DNA of 64,000 nucleotides from Anabaena subtropica FACHB-260 (GTDB lineage: Bacteria; Cyanobacteriota; Cyanobacteriia; Cyanobacteriales; Nostocaceae). The stretch's first letter is position 1; each line of letters opens with the position of its first letter. The stretch lies in contig NZ_JACJRF010000019.1 of NCBI RefSeq assembly GCF_014697105.1, forward strand, positions 1 through 64,000, in the 5' to 3' direction. Shown here piece by piece: positions 45,299 through 53,451 of the stretch. The notes below the pieces were generated by a model. That model was not told where the DNA came from. It searched no databases and was given only the letters and a program-made list of their open reading frames with translations. Both the position numbers and the translations under genes were made by a program.

Positions 45299-46734
45299 TG
45301 GGGGTAACTACTCATCTCTTCACTACTTTTGCTATGGCTATCCCATCGGGAATCAAGTAACCACATACCTGTACTAACTTTTGGTGTCATCAGAGGTAAG
45401 TCGAGTCCCTGTTGTAAACCCATGACTAATAAAGATAGGGCATCTATCAGTTTAGGATCAAAGCGGTTTGATTGTTGTCGGCATTCTTCTAGAGCTTGAA
45501 CAAATATCTCTTGGCGATTTTGACTAATGGATTTCTTTTGGTTAACTTGCCACTGAAAGTCTGCAACTAAAGCCAAAATTCTTGATTCTAAGGGAATTTC
45601 ATCTCCGGCTAAACCGGCTGGTTCTCCTGTACCATTCCACCACTCGGTTTGGTGAGTGATGATTTGAGCAACTGCTCGCAGTCTTGACATTTTTCGTAAG
45701 ACTTGCACTCCTGGTACTAAAGAGCAAGTTAAGGGGCAACTAGGGGCTGATTCTTGGTGATGTGTGGATATGCTGGGTGTAAAAATACTCTCGGCTTTTT
45801 GGAGAGGATCTATGCGGTGCAACAATCCAGCTAGTTTTAATCTTTTAATTTGCCATGCAGGTAGATCCAAAAGTTGTCCCAGGGTTTCTGCTAAAGCTGC
45901 TACTTCTGCGGCTGCTTGTGGGTTTGCAATATCGGCTAAATCCATCAGTTGAGCCATCCGCAAAAATGCTTGAATTTCGTTAGAAACCAAGTTGCTATCT
46001 AAAGCTTGGTGGCGAATGGGGGCGGGGATGGATAATTGTTCTTGTCCTGTTTGCAGGTAATCTACAACACGGGAGATTACTGTACTCAATTCTTCTGATG
46101 CGATCACCGTTCGCGGATCGTTCCCCAATGTAGGCGAGGCGTAGCTCATTGCAGCATTCTTAATTCCCTGATAATGAGTGAGGAGTTTTGCTGCTAATTC
46201 TGGGTTGTATTTTTGAATATGAGCGATCGCTAACTCTGCCGTTTCTTTTACTAATTCTGGCTCAAGTGTCCACAAACCATAGAATTTTCGCTCCACATCA
46301 GATGCTGGTTGTCCACCTATTCCATAGTCAGCATCAGATAATTCTTGACAAAGTACCATTGCCGTGTATTTTGGAGACAAGATAATCAAATGCCATTCTT
46401 GAGCTACTGGATCAGATGGATCTAAAGCCACTAAATCTAAATTAGGCAGTTGGCTAGTAGGATGTTTGGCAAAGCCTGCATCTGGTGCTGCCATGATGGC
46501 AATTTGGCGGCTGCACTTGGCGATATCTGCATATCTTTCTGCTTCCTGTAAATACCACTTACCCCGTTGGAAGGCAGTAATTACTAAGGGTGTACTTTCA
46601 TCTGACAAGATATGATCTTCTAAAGCATGGCAGAGCGCAACCAGGGTGTTTTTATAATACACCCCGAACCGAACTGGTCTGGTGCTATGGCGATGGGAGG
46701 CTTCTAGCTGTTGTAGAATTGAACCTTCTAACAT
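45295..46734 (-). CDS. DICT sensory domain protein with degenerate HD-GYP-like domain
   Basis: A 479-residue signalling protein. The N-terminus (about 1-165) matches the DICT domain: RPVRFGVYYKNTLVALCHALED, ITAFQRGKWYLQEAERY, HLIILSPKYTAMVLCQEL. The C-terminal half (about 265-460) resembles an HD-GYP domain, with LKLAGLLHRIDPLQ and HQTEWWNGTGEPAGLAGDEIP. The HD pair reads HR and the GYP motif reads GEP, so cyclic-di-GMP hydrolysis is unlikely. It is translationally coupled to the pentapeptide-repeat gene. A binding or scaffold role is my inference. Confidence 0.78.
   Translation of the reverse strand: MLEGSILQQLEASHRHSTRPVRFGVYYKNTLVALCHALEDHILSDESTPLVITAFQRGKWYLQEAERYADIAKCSRQIAIMAAPDAGFAKHPTSQLPNLDLVALDPSDPVAQEWHLIILSPKYTAMVLCQELSDADYGIGGQPASDVERKFYGLWTLEPELVKETAELAIAHIQKYNPELAAKLLTHYQGIKNAAMSYASPTLGNDPRTVIASEELSTVISRVVDYLQTGQEQLSIPAPIRHQALDSNLVSNEIQAFLRMAQLMDLADIANPQAAAEVAALAETLGQLLDLPAWQIKRLKLAGLLHRIDPLQKAESIFTPSISTHHQESAPSCPLTCSLVPGVQVLRKMSRLRAVAQIITHQTEWWNGTGEPAGLAGDEIPLESRILALVADFQWQVNQKKSISQNRQEIFVQALEECRQQSNRFDPKLIDALSLLVMGLQQGLDLPLMTPKVSTGMWLLDSRWDSHSKSSEEMSSYPQ
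46084..46150 (-). repeat. Dispersed repeat inside the DICT gene
   Basis: The plus strand has GTTCGCGGATCG, then CCCCAATGTAGGCGAGGCGTAGCT, a form typical of Nostoc dispersed repeats. On the minus strand it encodes SYASPTLGNDPRTVI between the DICT and HD-GYP-like domains. Confidence 0.5.
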
Positions 46735-47060
46735 GGGGTTTGGTTACGTGAATCGCAAAGGCGTTGAGGAAAACAGGATTTGAAAGAGAGGCTATGAATT
46801 TATGCTTCTGATTCTTTAGTTTACTGCGCTTTGCGTGTCAGTTGTTGGTTGTCAGTTGTTTTTAAATCTGGTTTAATGTCCTATCTGCTTATTTTTCGAA
46901 GATTTAGTTAGGCTAAATTGGGAATAGACATCAATTTTAATTATGCCTTGCCTGAAATTATTGATAGGCAAAATTCATGAGTTGTGCCTAATTCATTTTT
47001 GGAGATGTCTGAATACTTGTTGATACATAAAAATTTACCCTGTAAATTGACCAATGACTA
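46735..47060. other. Divergent control region, DICT gene / PrsW gene
   Basis: 326 AT-rich bases with no ORF support. A direct repeat of CAGTTGTTGG/CAGTTGTT is visible near 46840-46860. The right end is the heptamer repeat that includes the PrsW start codon. Confidence 0.45.
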
Positions 47061-47074
47061 ATGACTAATGACTA
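47050..47074 (+). repeat. Heptamer STRR spanning the PrsW start codon
   Basis: ACCAATG-ACTAATG-ACTAATG-ACTA. Each unit contains an ATG (47054, 47061, 47068), so the three ATGs lie in three different frames. The one at 47061 opens the PrsW gene. Confidence 0.75.
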
Positions 47075-48287
47075 TTTACCACTTGCCAAACAAGGCGATA
47101 TAAATGCGATCGCCTCGTTGATGAATCTTTATTTTCAACCCCAAGGTATCACTGCTATAGCTAGTATCCGGGATGGTTGTTTACAGTTGATGTTGGAGTC
47201 TGAGCAGGTTTCTGATAAAGCGTCATCTATGGCTTTTATTCGTCAGGAATTTTCTACATGGCAGCCTGCATTAATTAATACTGTACGAATTTATGGTCGC
47301 AGACCTGATGAACCTTTCCCAGATTGGGAAGAAGTTTTTTATATAATACGGCAAAAATCTCAACCTGCAACGTTTTTAGCAGCACTTAGGACGTTTAAGT
47401 TTTCTTCTGTAGTTCCTTATAAAGATGTTTTTAGTTTAGAACTGTATAGTAATAATACGGTTAGATTATTGTTATTTTTTGGATTATTCCCTCTGGTCAT
47501 TGGCTTAATTGTGAATCCCAGAAATCTCGAACAAGCAGCTTGGTTGTTAGGTATTTACTACGCCAGTATTTGGGGTGTGGTGTTATACAATTTAATCAAA
47601 CCAGCTTGGTTTTCTTGGCAAGAAACACTGAAATGTGTTGTGTTTACTGCAATTGTGGGGATTCCCTTATTGCTTTTAATTCAGAGATTCCCATTATTCC
47701 AGTTACTTTATGCCGCTACAGAGTCGAATTTAGGACTAATTCCCCAATTGATTGGCTTTATTTTCGGTGTAGGAGTGTTAGAGGAACTGTGCAAAGCCTT
47801 ACCAGTGTATTTATTTTTACTGCGTCCCCAAAAATTAAATGAACCACTGACAGGGGCTTTTTATGGCGCTATGTCAGGATTAGGATTTGCGATCGCTGAA
47901 GGTGGTTCTTACTCTTTACTATACGCTTTTAATTTAGTCAGAGGACAATCTGGTTTTGGCACTTACATATTGGCAAATACTATTCGCTTTGTCTCTCTAC
48001 CTTTGTTTCATGCGATTTTAGCAGGAATTGTCGGCTATTTTTTGGGACTAGCAGCAATCAACCGTTCTCGACAGTTGCCAATTATGTTTATTGGTGTAGC
48101 CTTGGCTGCTGTATTGCACGGTTCATACAATACATTTAGCAACGGAGTCCTTGGTCTTGTAATCATTAGCTTTACAATTTTGCTGTTCGTCGCTTATTTG
48201 CGTCGTAGCCAACAAATGGTAGCCCAAATGCAGGAAGCGGAATTAGGCAGACCAGTTTTACCACCAGACATAGCAGGAGACAGGTAA
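47061..48287 (+). CDS. PrsW-family intramembrane metalloprotease
   Basis: A 408-residue protein. Residues 1-130 are soluble and unassigned. The rest has about eight membrane helices with PrsW motifs: GVLEELCKALPVYLF (EExxK), GFAIAEGGSYSLLYAF (ExxxY), LPLFHAILAGIVGYF (metal His) and LHGSYNTFSNG. PrsW of Bacillus cleaves an anti-sigma factor at site 1; the target here is unknown and no sigma/anti-sigma pair is nearby. The start lies in a heptamer repeat with no recognisable Shine-Dalgarno sequence. Confidence 0.85.
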   Translation: MTNDYLPLAKQGDINAIASLMNLYFQPQGITAIASIRDGCLQLMLESEQVSDKASSMAFIRQEFSTWQPALINTVRIYGRRPDEPFPDWEEVFYIIRQKSQPATFLAALRTFKFSSVVPYKDVFSLELYSNNTVRLLLFFGLFPLVIGLIVNPRNLEQAAWLLGIYYASIWGVVLYNLIKPAWFSWQETLKCVVFTAIVGIPLLLLIQRFPLFQLLYAATESNLGLIPQLIGFIFGVGVLEELCKALPVYLFLLRPQKLNEPLTGAFYGAMSGLGFAIAEGGSYSLLYAFNLVRGQSGFGTYILANTIRFVSLPLFHAILAGIVGYFLGLAAINRSRQLPIMFIGVALAAVLHGSYNTFSNGVLGLVIISFTILLFVAYLRRSQQMVAQMQEAELGRPVLPPDIAGDR

Positions 48288-48316
48288 TAACTAATTGTTA
48301 GGTGAAATAAAAACAA

Positions 48317-48853
48317 GTGGATAATTTTCCAACTTTAGAGACACAACGACTATTGTTGCGTCAAGAAAAACCAGAAGACGCTGGCGCTGTTTTTGAAGTA
48401 TTTTCTAATCCAAAAGTAACTCAATTTCATGACCTTGATACCTTTACAAATATTGAGGAAGCATTTAGTCTTATTGAGCGTCGAACAAAACGATTTGAAA
48501 CTGGACAGGGAATCAGATGGGGAATTACACGTCAGCTTGACAATATAGTAATTGGTTCGTGTGGCTTTACATGGGATAAGCAAGCACACTCTGCTGAAAT
48601 AGGTTATGAACTCAACAGTACTTATTGGCGGCAGGGTATCATGAAAGAGGCATTACAAGCAATTTTGCAGTATGGTTTTTTTGAGTGTAATTTGCAGTAT
48701 GTAATTGCTGAAGTCATGTTAGATAATATTGCTTCAAAAAAGCTATTATGCAAATTAGGCTTTCAAAACCAAGGTGTACTTAAACAGCATGGATTTTGGA
48801 AAGGCCAGTATCATGATTTAGAGCAGTTTATATTAACTTTAGATTGTCAGTAA
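48317..48853 (+). CDS. GNAT acetyltransferase, RimJ/RimL type
   Basis: A 178-residue N-acetyltransferase. LETQRLLLRQEKPEDAGAVFEVFSNPKV is the usual N-terminus. GSCGFTWDKQAHSAEIGYELNSTYWRQGIMKEAL contains the acetyl-CoA loop (RQGIMKEA, matching Q/RxxGxG/A). VMLDNIASKKLLCKLGFQ follows. The substrate could be a protein N-terminus or a small molecule. The GTG at 48317 is taken as start, 29 bases after the PrsW gene, so co-transcription is possible. Confidence 0.88.
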   Translation: MDNFPTLETQRLLLRQEKPEDAGAVFEVFSNPKVTQFHDLDTFTNIEEAFSLIERRTKRFETGQGIRWGITRQLDNIVIGSCGFTWDKQAHSAEIGYELNSTYWRQGIMKEALQAILQYGFFECNLQYVIAEVMLDNIASKKLLCKLGFQNQGVLKQHGFWKGQYHDLEQFILTLDCQ

Positions 48854-48925
48854 GTGCTTTCTCTCCCTACGCTTGAACCCCCGCAGCAATAAATATTGCA
48901 GCAGAAAGTAAAGAAATTGATGAAA

Positions 48926-49327
48926 TTATCTTAACTTTGCCCCACGAATTATCAGCCTTAGCCACAGCCATCCTAAGCTACTACCAACAAAATAATAAGG
49001 AAAATCTGCCCAAGTAAAGGCATTACCAAGTACCATTCTTCCTACCCATAATGAACGTAACCAAATAAGAAAAGGTGGTTGCCACAATTGCAAAAATTCT
49101 AACAAGCAAGTGATTATTAATACCCATAAAGGAATTTGCCAAACTGCACGGCAAGTAGGAATAAATAGGAAAGCGAACAGGCACCAAAATATCTCATAAA
49201 AAATACCTCCTACTTCTTGGTTCAACCAAGACATAGAAAACCGATAGTGGCTGTATAAAAGTCCAATGGGGAGAATAATAGCTATAGAAATAATAGTTCG
49301 CCAGCGAATGTCCGTCAGTAGTGGCAA
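48926..49327 (-). CDS. DUF2809-type membrane protein
   Basis: A 133-residue protein with four hydrophobic segments. It matches the DUF2809 pattern: an early LLYSHYRF, then EIFWCLFAFLFIPTCR, CLLEFLQLWQPPFL, and VGRMVLGNAFTWADFPYYFVGSSLGWL. An integral membrane location is clear, function unknown. It is convergent with the acetyltransferase gene. Confidence 0.8.
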   Translation of the reverse strand: MPLLTDIRWRTIISIAIILPIGLLYSHYRFSMSWLNQEVGGIFYEIFWCLFAFLFIPTCRAVWQIPLWVLIITCLLEFLQLWQPPFLIWLRSLWVGRMVLGNAFTWADFPYYFVGSSLGWLWLRLIIRGAKLR

Positions 49328-49560
49328 GTGATTTCTCCTGAGAAAGAGAGACCACTGAATCTTAAGCTGTGATATTAGAGCTAATTTGTAAACTAAAGTA
49401 AAATACTTACCATGTAAGGGTTTCAGGAATTCGGGTTAATACAGCACTTATTCGCTGAAACTTAGACCTAGTAATGATTTGAATCTCCTTAAGATTTTCT
49501 TTACGAATCAGCTCTTACAAGCTGTCCACTATTAAGAAAAATGGCGATCGCTCTTTATTT

Positions 49561-49600
49561 ATAATGCGTAATTTATACTTAACTACAAATTACGCATTAT
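49561..49600 (-). terminator. Strong hairpin after the B12/radical SAM gene
   Basis: ATAATGCGTAATTT (49561-49574) pairs perfectly with AAATTACGCATTAT (49587-49600), a 14-base stem with a 12-base loop, 15 bases beyond the stop of the minus-strand gene. No long T-run follows on the minus strand, so it could also be a dispersed element. Confidence 0.6.
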
Positions 49601-49615
49601 TTTAGTTCTTGGGAC

Positions 49616-51187
49616 TTAAACTTCTACCAATTGCTTATCTTTTGTCTCAATTGGTGCTGATAGTGCTTCTTCCAAATCGGCACATCCCAGTTTTTCTTCT
49701 AGAATTTTCATGACTTCACGCCCAAAGTCATTGGGATTTTGTTGCCAAGCTTGCAAGCAGACTTCCCCAAAGAACGAACCAAGAGGTTCGGGGTTCCATA
49801 GGAGTTTTTTGGCAGTCCACGGCATTAAACTCATGGGGTCATACCCTGGTTTCAGGATACCTTCTTTAAAAGCATATTCTTCTAAATGGGTGTGGGGTTG
49901 CAACCCAATAAAGAAGATAGCTGGTTCGACTTTATCCACACCGAAGATTTTTTCCAGTTCCCGATGGTAGGCGATGGTTTGGCGGATGGTTTCGGGACGT
50001 TCGTCAATAACGTTAAAGGAGTAATTGACAGAAACCATATCATTAAAACCAGCAGCTTTTAAGTCACGGCAGTTTTGTAAGACAGTCCGCAAGTTGTAAC
50101 CCATCCGCATTTTTCGCACGAGTTCTTGAGAACCACTGGTAATGCCAATTTCAAAGTAGTTCATCCCAGTTTTTGCCATTAACTCACACAATTCGGGTGT
50201 GAGGTTGTCGGCTCTGATGTATGCTGCCCAATGAATATCTGTCATGCCAGAATCGACGATTTTCTGTAGCAGTTCTACAGCATCATCAATGAACTTCCGT
50301 GCGGGGATGAATTGAGCATCAGTAAACCAGAAGTTGCGAATGCCGCGATTATATAATTGCTGCATTTCCGCTACGACTTCATCTGCGGGGTTAATGCGTA
50401 CCTGTTTCCCTTCAACAACGGTGTAGACACAGTAACAGCAGTTGTGAGGACAACCGCGCTTGGTTTGGACACCGATGTAAAAGTCTTGTTCTTGCAGGTA
50501 GTAGTTAAACTCTGGCCAGATATGTTCTATGTAGTCGTAGTTACAGGCAGTTTTTTCCAGTGGGGTTGGTTGTTCGTGAATAAGACGCTGGCGTGGTTTG
50601 GCTTCTCCCACTACATAACAACGTTCATCCCGAAATTCTTTGCCACTTAAGAACTTTTCTAGCAAGGTTTCGCCTTCACCAACGGAAATAATTGTCCCGT
50701 TAGGCAAGCTTTTACCAAGTTGTTCGTAAAATACGCTGACAGCACCACCACCGACAACCGCACGAGCATCGGGATGATATTTGGCTGCACGCTTTAAGCC
50801 ACGCTTAACCAGTCCTAGATTACGCCATAACTCCACATAGTAAGCAATGAAGATTCGCAAACCACCTAAAGCCCCACGCAATTTAATCAAGGGATTTTTC
50901 GCGTAGTAAAATTCAAAGGCATTTTGTAGGGGATTACCACCACGTCCACCGACTGGCGCATAAATTTGAATATCTCGCCAAGAAAATACTAATAGCGTGG
51001 GTTGAAATTCGTCTATGCAACTCTCTAGAGCAGACGCATAATCTAAAGGCGGAACTGTTCCCAAATCAAAGATACGTTGCTCGATATTGGGAAACATCTT
51101 GTGGACATGATCGCTAAGATAAACAACCCCAATAGGAAAGATGGGGTTACAAGGAAGGCGAACATAGAGAATTCGATTTTCCATCAT
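49616..51187 (-). CDS. B12-binding-domain radical SAM protein (unknown substrate)
   Basis: About 523 residues if started at the ATG at 51187; an in-frame ATG at 51250 would add 21. The N-terminal part (ILYVRLPCNPIFPIGVVYLSD, VGGGAVSVFYEQL, VGEGETLLEKFL) has the Rossmann-like B12-binding form. KRGCPHNCCYCVYT supplies the CxxxCxxC cluster ligands. The core continues with RNFWFTDAQFIPARKFIDDA and MNYFEIGITSGSQELVRKMRMG. The layout is BchE-like (methyltransferase, cyclase or similar). No specific pathway can be assigned and no pigment gene is adjacent. Confidence 0.82.
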   Translation of the reverse strand: MMENRILYVRLPCNPIFPIGVVYLSDHVHKMFPNIEQRIFDLGTVPPLDYASALESCIDEFQPTLLVFSWRDIQIYAPVGGRGGNPLQNAFEFYYAKNPLIKLRGALGGLRIFIAYYVELWRNLGLVKRGLKRAAKYHPDARAVVGGGAVSVFYEQLGKSLPNGTIISVGEGETLLEKFLSGKEFRDERCYVVGEAKPRQRLIHEQPTPLEKTACNYDYIEHIWPEFNYYLQEQDFYIGVQTKRGCPHNCCYCVYTVVEGKQVRINPADEVVAEMQQLYNRGIRNFWFTDAQFIPARKFIDDAVELLQKIVDSGMTDIHWAAYIRADNLTPELCELMAKTGMNYFEIGITSGSQELVRKMRMGYNLRTVLQNCRDLKAAGFNDMVSVNYSFNVIDERPETIRQTIAYHRELEKIFGVDKVEPAIFFIGLQPHTHLEEYAFKEGILKPGYDPMSLMPWTAKKLLWNPEPLGSFFGEVCLQAWQQNPNDFGREVMKILEEKLGCADLEEALSAPIETKDKQLVEV

Positions 51188-51250
51188 TGGTGTTTTAACT
51201 TCCATCTTGCCATGTACCGGGGAAATACAAAGAAACAGTCGATACGCCAA

Positions 51251-51698
51251 GTATGTGTTATTTAGGATTGTTTATCATAAACTTGCTTGACATTTCAGCA
51301 GATTATTGATAATCAGGGTTACTTGGCACCAAAATAATATAGATTGGTTTTACGAAGAAAAATTTCATATATCTTTACCATAACATTGAGTTCATTTCTT
51401 AAGCGATGATCCCTGCTATCCACTCCTGGGATTGATGAAAACAAAAATTCTTGATGGAGGCATCATCACTACGTTGGAATCATGATGAGCTAATGGAGTT
51501 AATTATTAATTTAATAAAAAATAAATTTTAAAAAAATATTCATTACTGTATAATTTTATGGGTAATATTTATTTTGTAAAATTTTCATAACTTGAACATA
51601 TCTTTAGATAGAAATAGCGTAGAAAATTTCAGTTGGTAGTCGGAGTTACAGCATATTGGGATCAGCCAGTGTTAACTTTGCTGGTGTAATGTAAAATT
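51251..51698. other. Divergent AT-rich control region
   Basis: 448 bases between the radical SAM gene (minus) and the DUF1830 gene (plus). It is strongly AT-rich, especially 51500-51560. A short TGATG-GAGG-CATCA inverted repeat is near 51453. No ORF or known RNA is supported. Confidence 0.45.
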
Positions 51699-51722
51699 GT
51701 GGCAACAAGCTCCTCAGCAGTT

Positions 51723-52097
51723 ATGGCTCAAATACTAGATCCTCTACCACCTGAGCAATCAGGAAAAGTTCTGTGCTGCTACGTCAATGCCACGAGCAAA
51801 ATCCAGGTCGCTCGCATCACCAATATTCCCAATTGGTACTTTGAAAGGGTGGTTTTCCCTGGACAACGCCTCGTGTTTGAAGCTCCCATCGCCGGACAGA
51901 TGGAGATTCATACGGGTATGATGGCAAGTGCAATTTTGTCGGATACAATTCCGTGCGATCGCTTGATCATGTCCGAGCCTAGCAGTCATGAGTTTGATAC
52001 AGATTCCGTAGGGACAGACCCTATTAGTAAAAAACCAATTGTGCAAACAAATAATACAAAACCTTTAACAGTTGCTGGTGTAGCATCCGTTGAATAA
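51723..52097 (+). CDS. DUF1830 family protein
   Basis: A 124-residue cyanobacterial protein. KVLCCYVNATSKIQVARITN, then NWYFERVVFPGQRLVFEAP and QMEIHTGMMASAILSDTIPC are the conserved DUF1830 features. No signal peptide or membrane helix; a beta-rich fold is likely. The function is unknown. The ATG at 51723 gives the usual start (MAQILDPLPPEQSGK); a GTG at 51699 would add eight residues. The last 30 residues are low-complexity. A strong terminator follows. Confidence 0.85.
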   Translation: MAQILDPLPPEQSGKVLCCYVNATSKIQVARITNIPNWYFERVVFPGQRLVFEAPIAGQMEIHTGMMASAILSDTIPCDRLIMSEPSSHEFDTDSVGTDPISKKPIVQTNNTKPLTVAGVASVE

Positions 52098-52117
52098 AAA
52101 AACAATGTTTTCCCGAT

Positions 52118-52149
52118 AAAAAAGGTTGCTATATTCAGCAACCTTTTTT
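52118..52149 (+). terminator. Intrinsic terminator after DUF1830 gene
   Basis: AAAAAAGGTTGCT pairs perfectly with AGCAACCTTTTTT around a six-base loop (ATATTC). A textbook intrinsic terminator, possibly bidirectional. Confidence 0.9.
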
Positions 52150-52178
52150 ATTTGGTCATTAGTCATTTATTTTCTACC

Positions 52179-52213
52179 CCTACTCCTTGCCCCCTGCTTC
52201 TTTCTCCCCACTC
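52179..52213. repeat. C-rich heptamer-like repeat before DUF4079 gene
   Basis: Units such as CTCCTTG, CCCCCTG and CTCCCCA in loose tandem, the same STRR class as at 6082 and 30591. Confidence 0.5.
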
Positions 52214-52232
52214 CCATTTACAATAAGTATTT

Positions 52233-52706
52233 ATGCAACTACCTTCATTTCTTTGGCTATGGAAAATAGCCGCATGGTCGATGGGGTTATCGCTAATGGC
52301 TTATTTGCTGCTAGCACTCACTGGCTTTGGGATGTGGCGGATGAGACATTCACTCTCGATTCCCAGTTTTTTGTTATTTGCTGGGGGGCGATGGGCTACG
52401 CGATCGCTATGGGTAAAGCTGCACTTGATAATGGGTGTGAGTATGGTCAGTCTAGTGCTGTTACTGCTGGCAATCGGTATTATTGGCACTTTGGGGCATT
52501 TTGGCTCTTTAGGTCACTCGTCGCACCTGTGGGCTGGATTAATGGTAGTTGGATTAGTTCTGTTATCTGCTTTTAGCGCTACACAAATTAGGGTGAGAAA
52601 ACCTTGGGCTAGACCATTGCATATCACCTTAAATACTGTTTTGTTTGTGGGTTTTGCCTGGGTGTCACTCACTGGTTGGAGTGTGGTACAGAAGTATTTA
52701 CCATGA
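52233..52706 (+). CDS. DUF4079 membrane protein
   Basis: A 157-residue protein with four membrane helices. Charged or conserved pieces between them (KLHLIMG, LGHSSHLWAG, KPWARPLHITLN) fit DUF4079, a cyanobacterial family resembling cytochrome b561/ferric-reductase-like membrane domains. Several histidines (in LHLIMG, GHFGSLGHSSHLW and RPLHI) could bind haem, which is my inference. It is 115 bases upstream of the next membrane protein gene. Confidence 0.8.
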   Translation: MQLPSFLWLWKIAAWSMGLSLMAYLLLALTGFGMWRMRHSLSIPSFLLFAGGRWATRSLWVKLHLIMGVSMVSLVLLLLAIGIIGTLGHFGSLGHSSHLWAGLMVVGLVLLSAFSATQIRVRKPWARPLHITLNTVLFVGFAWVSLTGWSVVQKYLP

Positions 52707-52821
52707 GGAAACACAAAAAGATTATGGGCGATCGCCACAGATGAGAGGATTTTCTTTCCTCACTCCCCATTTTGACTTCCCAGTTAGACTAAATTTAAAA
52801 CCTCATCAGCCTATTTGAGCC

Positions 52822-53376
52822 GTGACAGCAAATTTAGTCGATAATTCCACTTCTGTCTTCCGTCTATCACCTTTAATTCGGATTACCCTACTGAGTCTAT
52901 ACGTAGCACTCACACTCCCCTTACCTTTTTTAGCCGAAGTGACGAATGCACCTACGCCACCAGCTTTGTTATGGGTAGGAATTAGCCTCGGTTTTATTGG
53001 CTTGTATGCAGTGTTAACTGAAAGGGTAGTTGTAGACGACCAAGGAATACAGGTAACATACCCGGCTTGGGTTCCTAAATTTTTCCGTAAAGGTTGGTCT
53101 TTACCGTGGTCAGAAGTAAAACAAATCAAACCCCGCTCCACTGGTCAAGGAGGGCTGGTTTATTATTTTCTCAGTCAAGACGGAAAAGCTTATTTACTAC
53201 CGATGCGGGTAGCTGGATTTACCCGTTTGGTTAATCTTGTGCAAACCAATACAGGTATAGACACCACAGATGTTCGCCCTTTGGCGCAGCCGTGGATGTA
53301 TTTGATTTTATTGGGATTTACACTATTACTACTTTTCGTTGATGCTTGGACGATCGCTACAGCTATAGCCATCTAA
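52822..53376 (+). CDS. Conserved hypothetical membrane protein, 184 aa
   Basis: No named family recognised. Two N-terminal helices (about 18-35 and 46-62) are followed by a soluble beta-rich middle (ERVVVDDQGIQVTYPAWVPKF, SLPWSEVKQIKPR, GLVYYFLSQDGKAYLLP) that resembles a bacterial PH-like domain. A C-terminal helix (about 160-182) completes it. The GTG at 52822 is the start. It lies immediately upstream of an ABC ATPase gene lacking its own permease. Confidence 0.68.
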   Translation: MTANLVDNSTSVFRLSPLIRITLLSLYVALTLPLPFLAEVTNAPTPPALLWVGISLGFIGLYAVLTERVVVDDQGIQVTYPAWVPKFFRKGWSLPWSEVKQIKPRSTGQGGLVYYFLSQDGKAYLLPMRVAGFTRLVNLVQTNTGIDTTDVRPLAQPWMYLILLGFTLLLLFVDAWTIATAIAI

Positions 53377-53451
53377 GATTAGGGATTGGGGACAGATAAA
53401 TTCAAAATTAAAGAATTTCTTCCCCTACCCCCTTACACCCCTAAAACCCCA

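Noticed and set aside
52187-52576. 129-codon frame overlapping the DUF4079 gene
   Set aside because: The other frame gives a clean DUF4079 membrane protein. This frame starts in a C-rich repeat and lacks family features.
53386-53451. Upstream TTG start of the ABC ATPase
   Set aside because: The extra residues come from a C-rich repeat and precede the usual family start at MTAQLRLEQ.
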